A stretch of 64,000 nt of DNA. Source: Ruminococcus sp. OA3 (lineage in GTDB: Bacteria > Bacillota > Clostridia > Lachnospirales > Lachnospiraceae). The notes below the pieces were generated by a model, which was given only the letters and a program-made list of their open reading frames with translations, searched no databases and was not told the origin of the DNA. The stretch is taken from positions 744,001 to 808,000 of the forward strand of contig NZ_JAKNTO010000001.1 in NCBI RefSeq assembly GCF_022440845.1, in the 5' to 3' direction. The position numbers and the translations under genes are program-made. Of the stretch, positions 40,992 to 50,400 are shown one piece after another. The first letter of the stretch is position 1. Each line of letters begins with the position of its first letter.

Positions 40992-42889
40992 TGATGAAAA
41001 AAATGTTATGGAAGACCATGAGGTTCCCGGCGCTTATAGCGATTCTGATTGTTGTTGCTGCACTATTGGATTTTGGTCTGCACATACCGTTTACCATACC
41101 GTTTTCGGTTATTCCACTAACCCTGGCAGGGGGATATGTCTGCTGGTCGACAGTGTCCGCGGTAATTTCTTTAAAGAAGGTTACCGCAGGTGTTCTGGTA
41201 GTTTTTGCACTTGTCGGGACTACGTATGTAGGTGAATATCTGTCGGGAGCGATCGTATCATTTATGATGATCTTTGGGGAAGCGCTGGAAGAGCTTACGA
41301 TGGAACGCACAAAAAATGCAGTCAGGGATCTGATATCCCTGGTTCCGCCTGTATGCAGAAAGTACATAGATGAGGAGTTCAGGGAAGTATCTATCAGGAC
41401 AGTCCGCCCCGGAGATATCCTGAAGGTCATTCCGGGAGAACGGATACCCGTAGACGGTGTCATAATAAAGGGGCAGGCTTCTGTCAATGAAGCTTCTATA
41501 ACCGGGGAGAGTCTGCCTGTAGATAAAACGGTCGATGATACGGTATTTGTGGGTGCGCTGAATGAAAACGGTGTTATCGAAATAAAAACTGTTAAGATCG
41601 GAAGCGATACAGTTCTGGGTAAGATCATCGGTACTGTTCGGGAAGCACAGGAGAATAAGGGAAGTACACAGAGAATCGCAGATACATTTGCAAATTATTT
41701 TCTGCCGGTGATACTTATTATCTGTGCAATCGTAGGGATTGCCACCAGAGACATTATGCGGGTGATGACAATTCTTGTGATTGCATGTCCGTGTGCACTG
41801 GTCCTTGCGACGCCCACGGCAGTGATCGCCAGTGTAGGAAACGCGGCAAAACGCGGAATTATCCTGAAGGGCGGCAGTTCGATTGAACGATGCGCTGAAA
41901 TTACGGCGGTCTGCCTTGACAAGACGGGTACGCTGACAAAGGGCAGACCGAGAGTGGTATCCTTTGTCTCGTGGGGTTCTGAGCCAGAGACGCTGGAGGC
42001 GCTTGGAATTGCCGAGAAAAATTCGCAGCATCCGATAGCGGGTGCCGTCATAGACTATTTAAAAAATGTAAAGAAGATGGATATGTCCGGGGTTGCTGAC
42101 GGCGAATTTGAAATGCTTTTTGGCAGGGGAGTCCGGGTGAGTGTGCAGGGCGCAGTTTATGAGGTGTCCAATAGGAAAATTCTCGAGAACTGTGAGCCTG
42201 ATGATGGAAAGGCAGAGGAATTTCTGGACCGTGAAGAAAAGCTTGGAAGGACAGCCATGCTGATTGTCAGCGGACGGAGAATACTGGGCGGGATTTCCGT
42301 GGCAGATACGCTGAGGGAATCTGTCCCGGAGACGATACAGTCACTGCGGGAGATGGGGATTGACCGGATTGTGATGCTGACGGGGGACAATGAAGCCACC
42401 GCTAAGGAAATATGCAGCCAGGCGGGCATCACAGAATATCATGCAGGACTTTTACCGGATGAGAAGCTGAAGTATCTGGAAGAACTGAAAAAACAAGGCG
42501 AGAAAGTGGCGATGGTGGGGGATGGAGTCAATGATGCGCCGGCGCTGGCACTTGCAGATGTGGGGATTGCAATGGGAGCTGCCGGAACAGATGTGGCGGT
42601 GGAAACGGCCGATATCGCTTTTATGGCTGATAATATAGAGGCGTTTCCGTTTACGCTCGCGCTTTCAAGACGGACCGCGCATGTTATCCGGCAGAACATC
42701 ATTGTATTTGCCTGTATTGTCAATATATGCGGTGTACTGCTGTCTGGGCTGGGCTTTCTGAACCCGGTTGTCGGCGCACTGATCCACAATGCTTCTTCTA
42801 TATTTGTAGTGCTGAATTCATCGCGTATGCTGAGCTGGCATCTGTCTACATCAGATAAAACTCTTCGAGTGTCAGACCAGTCAGTGTGA
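40991..42889 (+). CDS. Heavy-metal P1B-type ATPase without N-terminal HMA domain
   Basis: 632 residues. It has the metal-site helix CPCALVLATPTAVIAS, phosphorylation motif DKTGTLTKG, TGES actuator motif (ASITGESLPVD), the GDGVNDAPALA hinge and the HP motif in NSQHPIAGA. The N-terminus starts almost directly with membrane helices, so no CxxC metal-binding domain is present. The last helix reads IHNASSIFVVLNSSRML, not the MxxSS of copper ATPases nor the Asp of zinc/cadmium ones, so specificity is open. A CsoR-type operator upstream hints at copper or nickel. Confidence 0.9.
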   Translation: MMKKMLWKTMRFPALIAILIVVAALLDFGLHIPFTIPFSVIPLTLAGGYVCWSTVSAVISLKKVTAGVLVVFALVGTTYVGEYLSGAIVSFMMIFGEALEELTMERTKNAVRDLISLVPPVCRKYIDEEFREVSIRTVRPGDILKVIPGERIPVDGVIIKGQASVNEASITGESLPVDKTVDDTVFVGALNENGVIEIKTVKIGSDTVLGKIIGTVREAQENKGSTQRIADTFANYFLPVILIICAIVGIATRDIMRVMTILVIACPCALVLATPTAVIASVGNAAKRGIILKGGSSIERCAEITAVCLDKTGTLTKGRPRVVSFVSWGSEPETLEALGIAEKNSQHPIAGAVIDYLKNVKKMDMSGVADGEFEMLFGRGVRVSVQGAVYEVSNRKILENCEPDDGKAEEFLDREEKLGRTAMLIVSGRRILGGISVADTLRESVPETIQSLREMGIDRIVMLTGDNEATAKEICSQAGITEYHAGLLPDEKLKYLEELKKQGEKVAMVGDGVNDAPALALADVGIAMGAAGTDVAVETADIAFMADNIEAFPFTLALSRRTAHVIRQNIIVFACIVNICGVLLSGLGFLNPVVGALIHNASSIFVVLNSSRMLSWHLSTSDKTLRVSDQSV

Positions 42890-43409
42890 GGTAAAGAGCC
42901 AGTGAACGTGTCACATACCGGATATGCCAGGGTTCCCAGGCATATCCGGTTATTTCCGTCTTGCAGGCCGGATAACGCAGGATAAAACCAAAAAGAGCAG
43001 CATTTTTGGCGAGCCATTTACCTTCTCTGGTGCGTGCAAACTCGTCGGTCAGATCATAGTCAATGCTTTTGCACGAGACATCAAGGGCCAGTCCGCTCTG
43101 ATGTTCACTGGCACCCGGCGGTGCGATAAACAGGTTATCTTCCGGATCTTCAAGTATTGCGATTCTTTCGTCGTAGATTTCTTTCTGGCGTGCATACGAC
43201 CGGTAGCCGGAAACCCCGTACAGCTGAATCCCTTCCCACCTCGCCTGGGCGAAGAGAAGGGCAGCCCAATCGGCGGCCTCTTTGCGCATCAGCTTTTTGC
43301 TGTCCCCGCGGGGAGCGCAGAATGGGAAGACGGCTTCCGTCAGGTCTTTTGGTACGTAGGTTTCTGATAAACGGTGTTCGCGATTGATGAGACGGGCATA
43401 GGAATTCAT
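42846..43409 (-). CDS. VanY-like D-alanyl-D-alanine carboxypeptidase, no signal peptide
   Basis: 187 residues with the zinc peptidase motifs of the M15 family: GYRSYARQ (near 69), SEHQSGLALDV (SxHxxGxAxD) and EPWHIRY (ExWHxRY). These enzymes trim D-Ala from peptidoglycan peptides. No signal peptide or membrane helix is seen, unlike most VanY proteins, so it may act inside the cell or be exported otherwise. ATG 43409 follows GGAGG on the minus strand. Its 3' end overlaps the convergent ATPase gene by 44 bp. It lies 57 bp after pncB. Confidence 0.88.
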   Translation of the reverse strand: MNSYARLINREHRLSETYVPKDLTEAVFPFCAPRGDSKKLMRKEAADWAALLFAQARWEGIQLYGVSGYRSYARQKEIYDERIAILEDPEDNLFIAPPGASEHQSGLALDVSCKSIDYDLTDEFARTREGKWLAKNAALFGFILRYPACKTEITGYAWEPWHIRYVTRSLALYLTLTGLTLEEFYLM

Positions 43410-43466
43410 AAAAAACCTCCGGTATCTTAGCTTTTTACAGCGTATGACGACCGGAGGCAAAGTATG

Positions 43467-44936
43467 TTATTGATATTTTAAAGCTTCGGTTCCCATCTCT
43501 TCCAACAATTCACTTTTAATCTTAAAAAGCTTGTCTGACAGATCGACGTATACCTCATGTGGATTGACAAGACGCCGTGTCTCATCCCACAGTGTCTCCT
43601 GCTCCTTCCTGCAGATCCCCTGGATTTCCATTACACTCGGGGACTGATAGACACATTCACCCTTCAGGAACACCGGAACCAGAAGCTCCCGCAGGGTATA
43701 GGTACCTCCCTCAATTTTTGTCTTCTTCCATGTCTCAAGCGGATCAAAAATAATCATATCCCTGGAATCGTCAAATGTTTCGTCTGCCAGGCAGATCAGG
43801 TCTGCCCGGATTTTTCCGTTTTCTTTATCATAAATCCGATAAATCGTTTTGTTTCCGGGATTGGTCACCTTCTCCGAATTCTCAGAAAGTTTAATCTTCG
43901 GAATGAAATCATCATCTCCGGATTCTCTGATCGCAGCCAGTTTATAAACACCCCCGAATGCCGGGCAGTCTTTCGATGTGATAAGATTTGTACCCACACC
44001 CCAGGAGTTGATTTTGGCGCCCTGGGCTTTCAGGCTGTCAATCAGATGCTCATCCAGATCACTTGAGGCAGAGATAATGGCATCACCAAAACCGGCACGT
44101 TCCAGCAGTGTATGGGCTTTCTTGGAAAGGTAAGCGAGGTCTCCGCTGTCAATACGGATTCCGTATCCCTTAAAATCAGAGTGTTTTTCTTTCATTTCCT
44201 GGAAGACACGAATTGCATTTGGAACCCCTGACTTCAACACATCATAAGTATCCACCAGCAGGATACATGCGTCAGGATAGAGGTTGGCGTACGTCTTAAA
44301 TGCTGTGTACTCATCCGGGAAGCTCATGATCCAGCTGTGAGCATGTGTGCCTTTTACAGGGACATCGAACATCTGTCCTGTCAGTACGTTGGAAGTTCCC
44401 ACACATCCGGCGATCACCGCGGCACGTGCACCGTAGATGCCGGCATCCGGTCCCTGGGCCCGGCGAAGACCGAATTCCATCACACCGTCGCCCTGAGCTG
44501 CATATACAACGCGGGCAGCCTTGGTGGCGATCAGGCTCTGGTGGTTGACGATGTTTAAGATCGCGGTTTCGAGAAGCTGCGCTTCCATCACCGGGGCGAT
44601 TACCTTCAGCAGAGGCTCTCTTGGAAATACGACCGTCCCTTCAGGAATGGCATAGATGTCTCCTGTAAAATGAAAACCTCTTAAATATTCCAGAAAGTCA
44701 CGGTCAAAGATATTCAGGCTTTTTAAATATTCAATATCGTCCGGTGTGAAATGAAGGTCCCGGACATATTCAATGATCTGCTCAAGCCCTGCTGCGATCG
44801 CATAACCGCCTTCGCATGGATTGCGGCGGTAAAAGGCATCGAAAACGACCATTTGATCTGTGGGATTTTTAAAATAACCCTGCATCATGGTCAGCTCATA
44901 AAGATCTGTAAGCAGGGTAAGGTTTAAAGCACGCAT
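43467..44936 (-). CDS. pncB: Nicotinate phosphoribosyltransferase
   Basis: 489 residues. It converts nicotinate and PRPP to nicotinate mononucleotide, the salvage entry to NAD. Family segments include LLTDLYELTMMQGYF at the start, the catalytic-His region KGTHAHSWIMSFPDE, RIDSGDLAYLSKKA and WGVGTNLITSKDCPAFGGVYKL. ATG 44936 gives the standard N-terminus, with AAGGAG 12 bp upstream on the minus strand; the longer frame to 45008 is unlikely to be translated. A ~210-nt structured leader precedes it. Confidence 0.93.
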   Translation of the reverse strand: MRALNLTLLTDLYELTMMQGYFKNPTDQMVVFDAFYRRNPCEGGYAIAAGLEQIIEYVRDLHFTPDDIEYLKSLNIFDRDFLEYLRGFHFTGDIYAIPEGTVVFPREPLLKVIAPVMEAQLLETAILNIVNHQSLIATKAARVVYAAQGDGVMEFGLRRAQGPDAGIYGARAAVIAGCVGTSNVLTGQMFDVPVKGTHAHSWIMSFPDEYTAFKTYANLYPDACILLVDTYDVLKSGVPNAIRVFQEMKEKHSDFKGYGIRIDSGDLAYLSKKAHTLLERAGFGDAIISASSDLDEHLIDSLKAQGAKINSWGVGTNLITSKDCPAFGGVYKLAAIRESGDDDFIPKIKLSENSEKVTNPGNKTIYRIYDKENGKIRADLICLADETFDDSRDMIIFDPLETWKKTKIEGGTYTLRELLVPVFLKGECVYQSPSVMEIQGICRKEQETLWDETRRLVNPHEVYVDLSDKLFKIKSELLEEMGTEALKYQ

Positions 44937-45020
44937 AATATTTGATTTCTCCTTAAGTAAATTCTTACTGAAAAACGTCAGAAAGTATGAAAATATGTAA
45001 CTGTACACGACCGCACATCT

Positions 45021-45047
45021 TCTTGCATGACCTGATGCCGGGCAAGA
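45021..45047 (-). other. Small inverted repeat in the pncB leader
   Basis: TCTTGC (45021-45026) and GCAAGA (45042-45047) pair around a 15-base loop. Confidence 0.4.
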
Positions 45048-45049
45048 AG

Positions 45050-45069
45050 CATCGGAGGTTCCTCCGATG
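45050..45069 (-). other. GC-rich hairpin in the pncB leader
   Basis: CATCGGAGG and CCTCCGATG form a perfect 9-bp stem separated by two bases, in the predicted untranslated leader of pncB. Confidence 0.65.
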
Positions 45070-45132
45070 GGAAGATAGCTATAAAAAACTGCTTACAAGC
45101 AAGCTTGATGCTGTTTTTTATAGCTATCTTTC
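45070..45132 (-). other. Long AT-rich hairpin in the pncB leader
   Basis: Arms at 45070-45089 and 45113-45132 pair over 20 bp with a single mismatch and a 23-base loop. On the transcribed (minus) strand a run of six T lies inside the second arm, directly after a short AGCA/TGCT hairpin, so the long stem could mask a small terminator. No known riboswitch is recognised. Confidence 0.65.
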
Positions 45133-45157
45133 CGCCGTCCTGAACGGTTACGAAAAT

Positions 45158-45186
45158 ATTATAGCACTGCGAAAATGTAATGTAAA
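45158..45186 (-). promoter_or_regulatory. Promoter of pncB
   Basis: Minus-strand TTTACA (45186-45181), 17-bp spacer, consensus TATAAT (45163-45158). It implies a ~210-nt leader. Confidence 0.7.
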
Positions 45187-45421
45187 TAAAAACGTCGTTT
45201 TATAGCCGGCTGCAGGTGATTTTAGACGGTTAAATCTCTTACTACGATCAGCTGAGAATGGTCCCAAAGTTATTAATTCTCAAATTTTCCTCTAAATATC
45301 CAGATGCTTTAGCGATTGTTTTTTATATCATAATTCCAAAGCAAACATTCAGTTGAAAAATATCGAAAAAACAAGGCGGATAAATCTGGGGGAAAAAATT
45401 TAAAAAAGTTGTAAAAAGTAC
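45187..45421. other. Gene-free AT-rich spacer between pncB promoter and tRNA-Gln
   Basis: No ORF, hairpin or repeat of note is seen in these 235 bp. Confidence 0.4.
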
Positions 45422-45450
45422 TTGCATTTTTTTTCTGAATGCTATATAAT
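45422..45450 (+). promoter_or_regulatory. Promoter of tRNA-Gln
   Basis: TTGCAT (45422-45427), 17-bp spacer, consensus TATAAT (45445-45450), 17 bp before the tRNA. Confidence 0.8.
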
Positions 45451-45467
45451 TCATTTTGTCGCGAAAT

Positions 45468-45539
45468 TGGGCTATCGCCAAATGGTAAGGCAACGGACTC
45501 TGACTCCGTCATTTCAAGGTTCGAATCCTTGTAGCCCAG
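45468..45539 (+). tRNA. tRNA-Gln(CTG)
   Basis: 72 nt. Acceptor stem TGGGCTA/TAGCCCA, D-arm ATCGCCAAATGGTAAGGC, anticodon stem ACGGA/TCCGT around loop CTCTGAC (anticodon CTG, reads CAG), and T-arm with GGTTCGAATCC. The discriminator base is G and the CCA end is not encoded. It has its own promoter and terminator. Confidence 0.95.
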
Positions 45540-45542
45540 CTG

Positions 45543-45575
45543 AGAGCATCTCGTAAGAGGTGCTCTTTTTATTTT
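45543..45575 (+). terminator. Terminator of tRNA-Gln
   Basis: AGAGCATCTC (45543-45552) and GAGGTGCTCT (45557-45566), loop GTAA, then TTTTATTTT. Confidence 0.9.
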
Positions 45576-45598
45576 GCGATACTGAAAAGAAAGAGTGA

Positions 45599-45628
45599 TT
45601 GTATTTACGTTTGTGAGTGGTGTATAAT
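45599..45628 (+). promoter_or_regulatory. Promoter of the thioesterase-cvfB pair
   Basis: TTGTAT (45599-45604), 18-bp spacer, consensus TATAAT (45623-45628). Confidence 0.6.
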
Positions 45629-45666
45629 GAGACAGTTAAAAACTGATACTCAAGAAGGAGAGACAG

Positions 45667-46371
45667 ATGCCATATTCATTCAAAAGCAGAGTGCGCTTCA
45701 GCGAGATTGGTGAAGACAGGAAGATGTCACTGAACAGCATTTTAAATTATTATCAGGACTGCAGCAATTTTCATTCGGAAGAAGTGGGGCTGGGGCTTTC
45801 GCATCTTGAAGCGAAAAAGCGGGCATGGATGCTTTCTTCCTGGCAAATCCGTGTAGATCGTTATCCGGTGATGGGGGAACCTCTGGTTGTCAGTACCTGG
45901 GCGTATGACTTTAAAGGCTTTTACGGCTATAGGAATTTTCTGCTGAAAACAGAAGAGGGAGAACTTTTATCGTATGCCAATTCCCTGTGGATCTTTATCA
46001 ATACGGAAACGGGGAGTCCGGCCAGAATTGATTCGGAGGAGGCAGAAGGGTACGTGACAGAAGAAAAGTTTCCGATGGAGTATGCACCGCGAAAAGTACC
46101 GGTTCCTGAGGCGGGCGATAAAATGGAAGGATTCACAGTGAAACATCATCACCTGGATGTTTATCATCACGTAAATAACGGGCAGTACATTCAGATGGCG
46201 CGTGAGTTCCTTCCGGAAGATTTTAAAATAAGCCAGATGCGTGCGGAATATAAAAAGCAGGCAGTGCTTGACAGTGTTGTGATACCTGTGGTACACAAAG
46301 AGGAGAACAGTTTTACAGTGGCCCTGTGTGCAGAGGATGAAGATCCTTACGCAGTGGTGGAATTTCAATAG
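45667..46371 (+). CDS. Acyl-ACP thioesterase
   Basis: 234 residues, double hot-dog fold of the FatA/FatB-like family (PF01643). It releases free fatty acid from acyl carrier protein. The second hot-dog repeat carries HHLDVYHHVNNGQYI, matching the DxNxHVNNxxY active-site motif. The N-terminal repeat has RFSEIGEDRKMSLNSILNYYQDCSNFHSEEVGLG. It is found widely in gut Firmicutes. AAGGAGAG precedes ATG 45667, and cvfB follows 8 bp later. Confidence 0.9.
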   Translation: MPYSFKSRVRFSEIGEDRKMSLNSILNYYQDCSNFHSEEVGLGLSHLEAKKRAWMLSSWQIRVDRYPVMGEPLVVSTWAYDFKGFYGYRNFLLKTEEGELLSYANSLWIFINTETGSPARIDSEEAEGYVTEEKFPMEYAPRKVPVPEAGDKMEGFTVKHHHLDVYHHVNNGQYIQMAREFLPEDFKISQMRAEYKKQAVLDSVVIPVVHKEENSFTVALCAEDEDPYAVVEFQ

Positions 46372-46379
46372 GAGAATAT

Positions 46380-47222
46380 ATGATTCAGATAGGAAAAAAG
46401 CAGAAGCTTATAATTGTGAAGACGGTAGATTTTGGTGTGTATCTGGCAGAAAACAGGGAAGAAAAAGAGGCGGAGCGTGTGCTGCTTCCTAAAAAGCAGG
46501 TTCCGCAAGGTGCAAAAACAGGAGACGAGCTGGAGGTATTTATCTACCGGGATTCCAGTGACCGCCCTATCGCTACGGTAAATGAGCCGGTAGCACAGCT
46601 CAATAAAACAGCGGTGTTCAAGGTGTCAGATGTGGGTAAGATCGGCGCCTTCCTGGACTGGGGACTGGAAAAGGACCTGCTGCTTCCATTTCGTGAGCAG
46701 ACGAAAAAGGTCCGGCCCGGAGAGGAAGTGCTGGCCGCGGTCTATCTTGATAAAAGCAGCAGACTTTGTGCAACCATGAAAGTCTACCATTATCTGAAGA
46801 CAAATTCTCCATATGTGATAGGAGATGAAGCGGAAGGACGGGTATACGAGATCAGCGATAATTTCGGTGTGTTCGTGGCGGTGGATGACCAGTACTCAGG
46901 ACTGATCCCGAAACAGGAAGCACAGGGAACTTACCGTGTCGGAGATACTCTGAAACTGCGCGTGACAGCAGTGAAAGAAGACGGGAAACTGAATCTGACT
47001 GCTCAGAAAAAAGCGTATCTTCAGATGGATGAGGATGCGGAAGCAGTCTTCCGTGTGATCGAGGAATTCGCAGGGGTACTGCCATTCGATGATAAAGCTT
47101 CCCCTGAGGTCATAAAAAGGGAGTTTGGCCTTAGTAAAGCGGCGTTTAAACGGGCGGTCGGCCATCTGCTGAAAGAAAAGAAAGCTGCGATCAGAGACGG
47201 CAAAATTTATATCTTAAAATAA
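46380..47222 (+). CDS. cvfB: CvfB/YitL-family S1 RNA-binding protein
   Basis: 280 residues with three S1-like OB folds (about 1-65, 68-135 and 145-215; the third has EGRVYEISDNFGVFVAVDDQYSGLIPKQE) and a C-terminal winged helix (ASPEVIKREFGLSKAAFKRAVGHLLKEK). In Staphylococcus, CvfB binds RNA and influences virulence gene expression; here a general RNA role is inferred. Confidence 0.9.
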   Translation: MIQIGKKQKLIIVKTVDFGVYLAENREEKEAERVLLPKKQVPQGAKTGDELEVFIYRDSSDRPIATVNEPVAQLNKTAVFKVSDVGKIGAFLDWGLEKDLLLPFREQTKKVRPGEEVLAAVYLDKSSRLCATMKVYHYLKTNSPYVIGDEAEGRVYEISDNFGVFVAVDDQYSGLIPKQEAQGTYRVGDTLKLRVTAVKEDGKLNLTAQKKAYLQMDEDAEAVFRVIEEFAGVLPFDDKASPEVIKREFGLSKAAFKRAVGHLLKEKKAAIRDGKIYILK

Positions 47223-47254
47223 GTTATATCAGAGCGGTAAACAGCAGATAAAGG

Positions 47255-47292
47255 ACGGTTTGCAGGACATTGACTCCTGCAGACCGTTTTTT
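47255..47292 (+). terminator. Terminator after cvfB
   Basis: ACGGTTTGCAGGA (47255-47267) and TCCTGCAGACCGT (47275-47287) pair with one wobble, then TTTTTT. Confidence 0.88.
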
Positions 47293-47330
47293 ACATGCAA
47301 ATATGAGGGGCACAAATGTTCGCAGGCACC

Positions 47331-47360
47331 TTGTAACTTTGACTGGTCATATAGTATAAT
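47331..47360 (+). promoter_or_regulatory. Promoter of dnaE
   Basis: TTGTAA (47331-47336), 18-bp spacer, consensus TATAAT (47355-47360). Confidence 0.6.
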
Positions 47361-47407
47361 ATCAACAGAGATAACCGTGGAAAAATATTGAACGAAGGAG
47401 AAATTAC

Positions 47408-50400
47408 GTGGAATTTACACATTTGCATGTTCATACGGAATACAGTCTTCTGGACGGTTCCAATAAGATAAAAGAATACGTGGCGAGAGTGAAGGAACTC
47501 GGGATGGACAGTGCTGCCATCACGGACCACGGGGTCATGTATGGGGTGATCGATTTCTATCGCGCGGCCAGGGAAGCAGGGATACGCCCGATTCTGGGCT
47601 GTGAGGTTTATGTTGCTCCGAATTCCAGATATGACAGAGAAGCAGGGGGCGGGGATGACAGATATTACCACCTGGTCCTGCTCGCAGAGAACAATCAGGG
47701 ATATCAAAATCTGATGAAGATCGTTTCCAAGGGATTCGTGGAAGGCTTCTATTATAAGCCGAGAGTTGATCTGGAGGTGCTTGAGGAGTATCATGAAGGG
47801 ATCATAGCATTGAGTGCCTGCCTTGCAGGTGAAGTAGCACGCTGCCTTCAGAAAGGGCTGTACGATGAGGCGAAAAAAAGTGCGCTTCGTTACCGGGATA
47901 TTTTCGGGGAGGATTCTTTCTTCCTGGAACTCCAGGATCACGGAATTCCGAACCAGAAGATGGTCAATCAGCAGCTTGTGCGCATGAGCCAGGAAACAGG
48001 GATCGAACTGGTGTGTACAAATGATATCCACTATACGTATGCGGAGGATGAGACATCCCACGATATCCTGCTGTGTATTCAGACGAATAAAAAGGTACAG
48101 GATGAAGACCGGATGCGCTATGAGGGCGGACAGTATTATGTAAAGTCACCGGAAGAAATGGAGGAACTCTTCCCATATGCACCGCAGGCGTTAAAAAACA
48201 CTCATAAAATAGCCATGCGCTGTAATGTGGAGATTGAATTCGGAGTCACAAAGCTTCCAAAATACGATGTGCCTGATGGCTACACTTCCTGGGAATACCT
48301 CAACAAACTGTGTTTTGATGGTCTGGAGGAACTGTATCGGCCGGTTACTGAGGAGCAAAGAGAACGCCTGACGTATGAACTGGAGACAATCCGGACCATG
48401 GGGTACGTGGATTACTTTCTGATCGTATGGGACTTTATCAAATATGCACGTGATCATGATATTATCGTTGGCCCGGGGCGCGGCTCTGCGGCGGGCAGCC
48501 TGGTATCGTATACGCTTGGCATAACAAAACTGGATCCCATGAAATATCAGCTGCTGTTCGAACGATTTCTGAACCCTGAGCGTGTATCCATGCCGGATAT
48601 CGATATTGATTTCTGCTTTGAGCGCAGACAGGAAGTCATAGACTACGTGGTTGAGAAATACGGTAAGGACCGCGTGGTACAGATCGTAACATTTGGTACC
48701 ATGGCGGCGCGGGGTGTGATCCGCGATGTCGGGCGGGCGCTCGATCTGCCGTATGCGATGGTGGATTCCATCGCCAAGATGATTCCTAATGAATTAAACA
48801 TTACAATTGATAAAGCATTGAATATGAACCGGGAACTCAGGAAACTCTATGAGGAAGATCCTCAGATGAAATACCTGATCGATATGTCAAAACGTCTGGA
48901 AGGACTGCCGCGTCATACATCCATGCATGCGGCGGGGGTCGTCATCAGCCAGAAGGCCGTGGATGAGTATGTGCCCCTGTCCAAGGCGTCGGATGGCTCC
49001 GTCACCACACAGTTTACGATGACCACGCTGGAAGAACTGGGGCTGCTGAAAATGGATTTCCTGGGTTTGCGCACCCTTACGGTGATACAGAATGCGGTGA
49101 AGCTGGCAGAGCACAGTACGGGAAAGCCGTTGAATATTGATGCTGTTGATTATAATGATCCCAGTGTGCTTGCGATGATCGGTGCAGGGAAGACCGAGGG
49201 CGTCTTTCAGCTTGAAAGTGCAGGGATGAAAAACTTTATGAAGGAACTAAAGCCCCAGAGTCTTGAGGATATCATAGCGGGTATCTCGCTTTACCGTCCG
49301 GGACCCATGGATTTTATTCCGCAGTATATTAAAGGAAAAAACCACCCAGAGACAACGACTTATGACTGCCCGCAGCTGAAGCCTATCCTGGAGGCGACGT
49401 ACGGATGCATTGTGTATCAGGAGCAGGTTATGCAGATCGTGCGTGACCTGGCAGGCTATACACTGGGCAGAAGTGATCTGGTACGCCGTGCCATGTCGAA
49501 AAAAAAGGCGGCTGTTATGGCCAAAGAGCGACAGAATTTTGTCTATGGAAACGTGGAGGAAGATGTGCCGGGATGTGTCAGCAGAGGAATTTCTGAACAG
49601 GTCGCAAATAAGATCTATGACGACATGACGGATTTTGCAAAGTATGCATTTAATAAATCACATGCGGCTGCATATGCTGTAGTTTCCTATCAGACAGCGT
49701 ATCTGAAATATTATTTTCCGGTTGAATTCATGGCGGCACTGATGACTTCCTGTGTAGATAACCCTTCCAAGGTCTCAGAATATATCTTAACGTGCAGGCA
49801 GATGAAAATCGATATTCTTCCGCCGGATATCAATCAGAGTGTGGGTGTGTTTTCTGTAGAGGGGGGAGCGATTCGTTACGGACTGGCCGCCATTAAGGGA
49901 ATCGGACAGCCTGTTCAGGAGGCGATCGTTGAAGAGAGAGACAAGCAGGGGCCTTATACATCACTGAAAAATTTTATTGAGCGGCTGACAGGCAAAGAAG
50001 TAAATAAACGCACACTCGAGAACTTCATTAAAGCCGGTGCATTTGACGGACTGGGCGGGAGCAGGAAGCAGTACATGATGGTCTATGCACAGGTTCTGGA
50101 TGGTGTAAGCCAGGAAAAGAAAAATTCAATGACCGGCCAGATGTCACTGTTTGACATGATGGGGGAAGAAGAAAAACAGGCGTATGAGATTCAGCTTCCG
50201 GATGTCGGTGAATTTGACCGGGAACTTCTGCTTTCGTTTGAAAAAGAGGTGCTGGGCGTCTACATCAGCGGTCATCCGCTGGAGGAATATGAAGCGCAGT
50301 GGCGGGCCCAGATTTCTGCTGTGACATCAGATTTTTATCCCGATGAGGAGACCGGGTATCCCAGGATTGCGGACGGTTCGAAGCAGATTGTCGGCGGCAT

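Noticed and set aside
45309-45512. 67-codon minus-strand frame overlapping tRNA-Gln
   Set aside because: It overlaps the tRNA and its promoter and resembles no known protein.
47291-48061. 256-codon minus-strand frame over the dnaE start
   Set aside because: Covers the dnaE promoter and PHP domain on the wrong strand; no motif or start signal.
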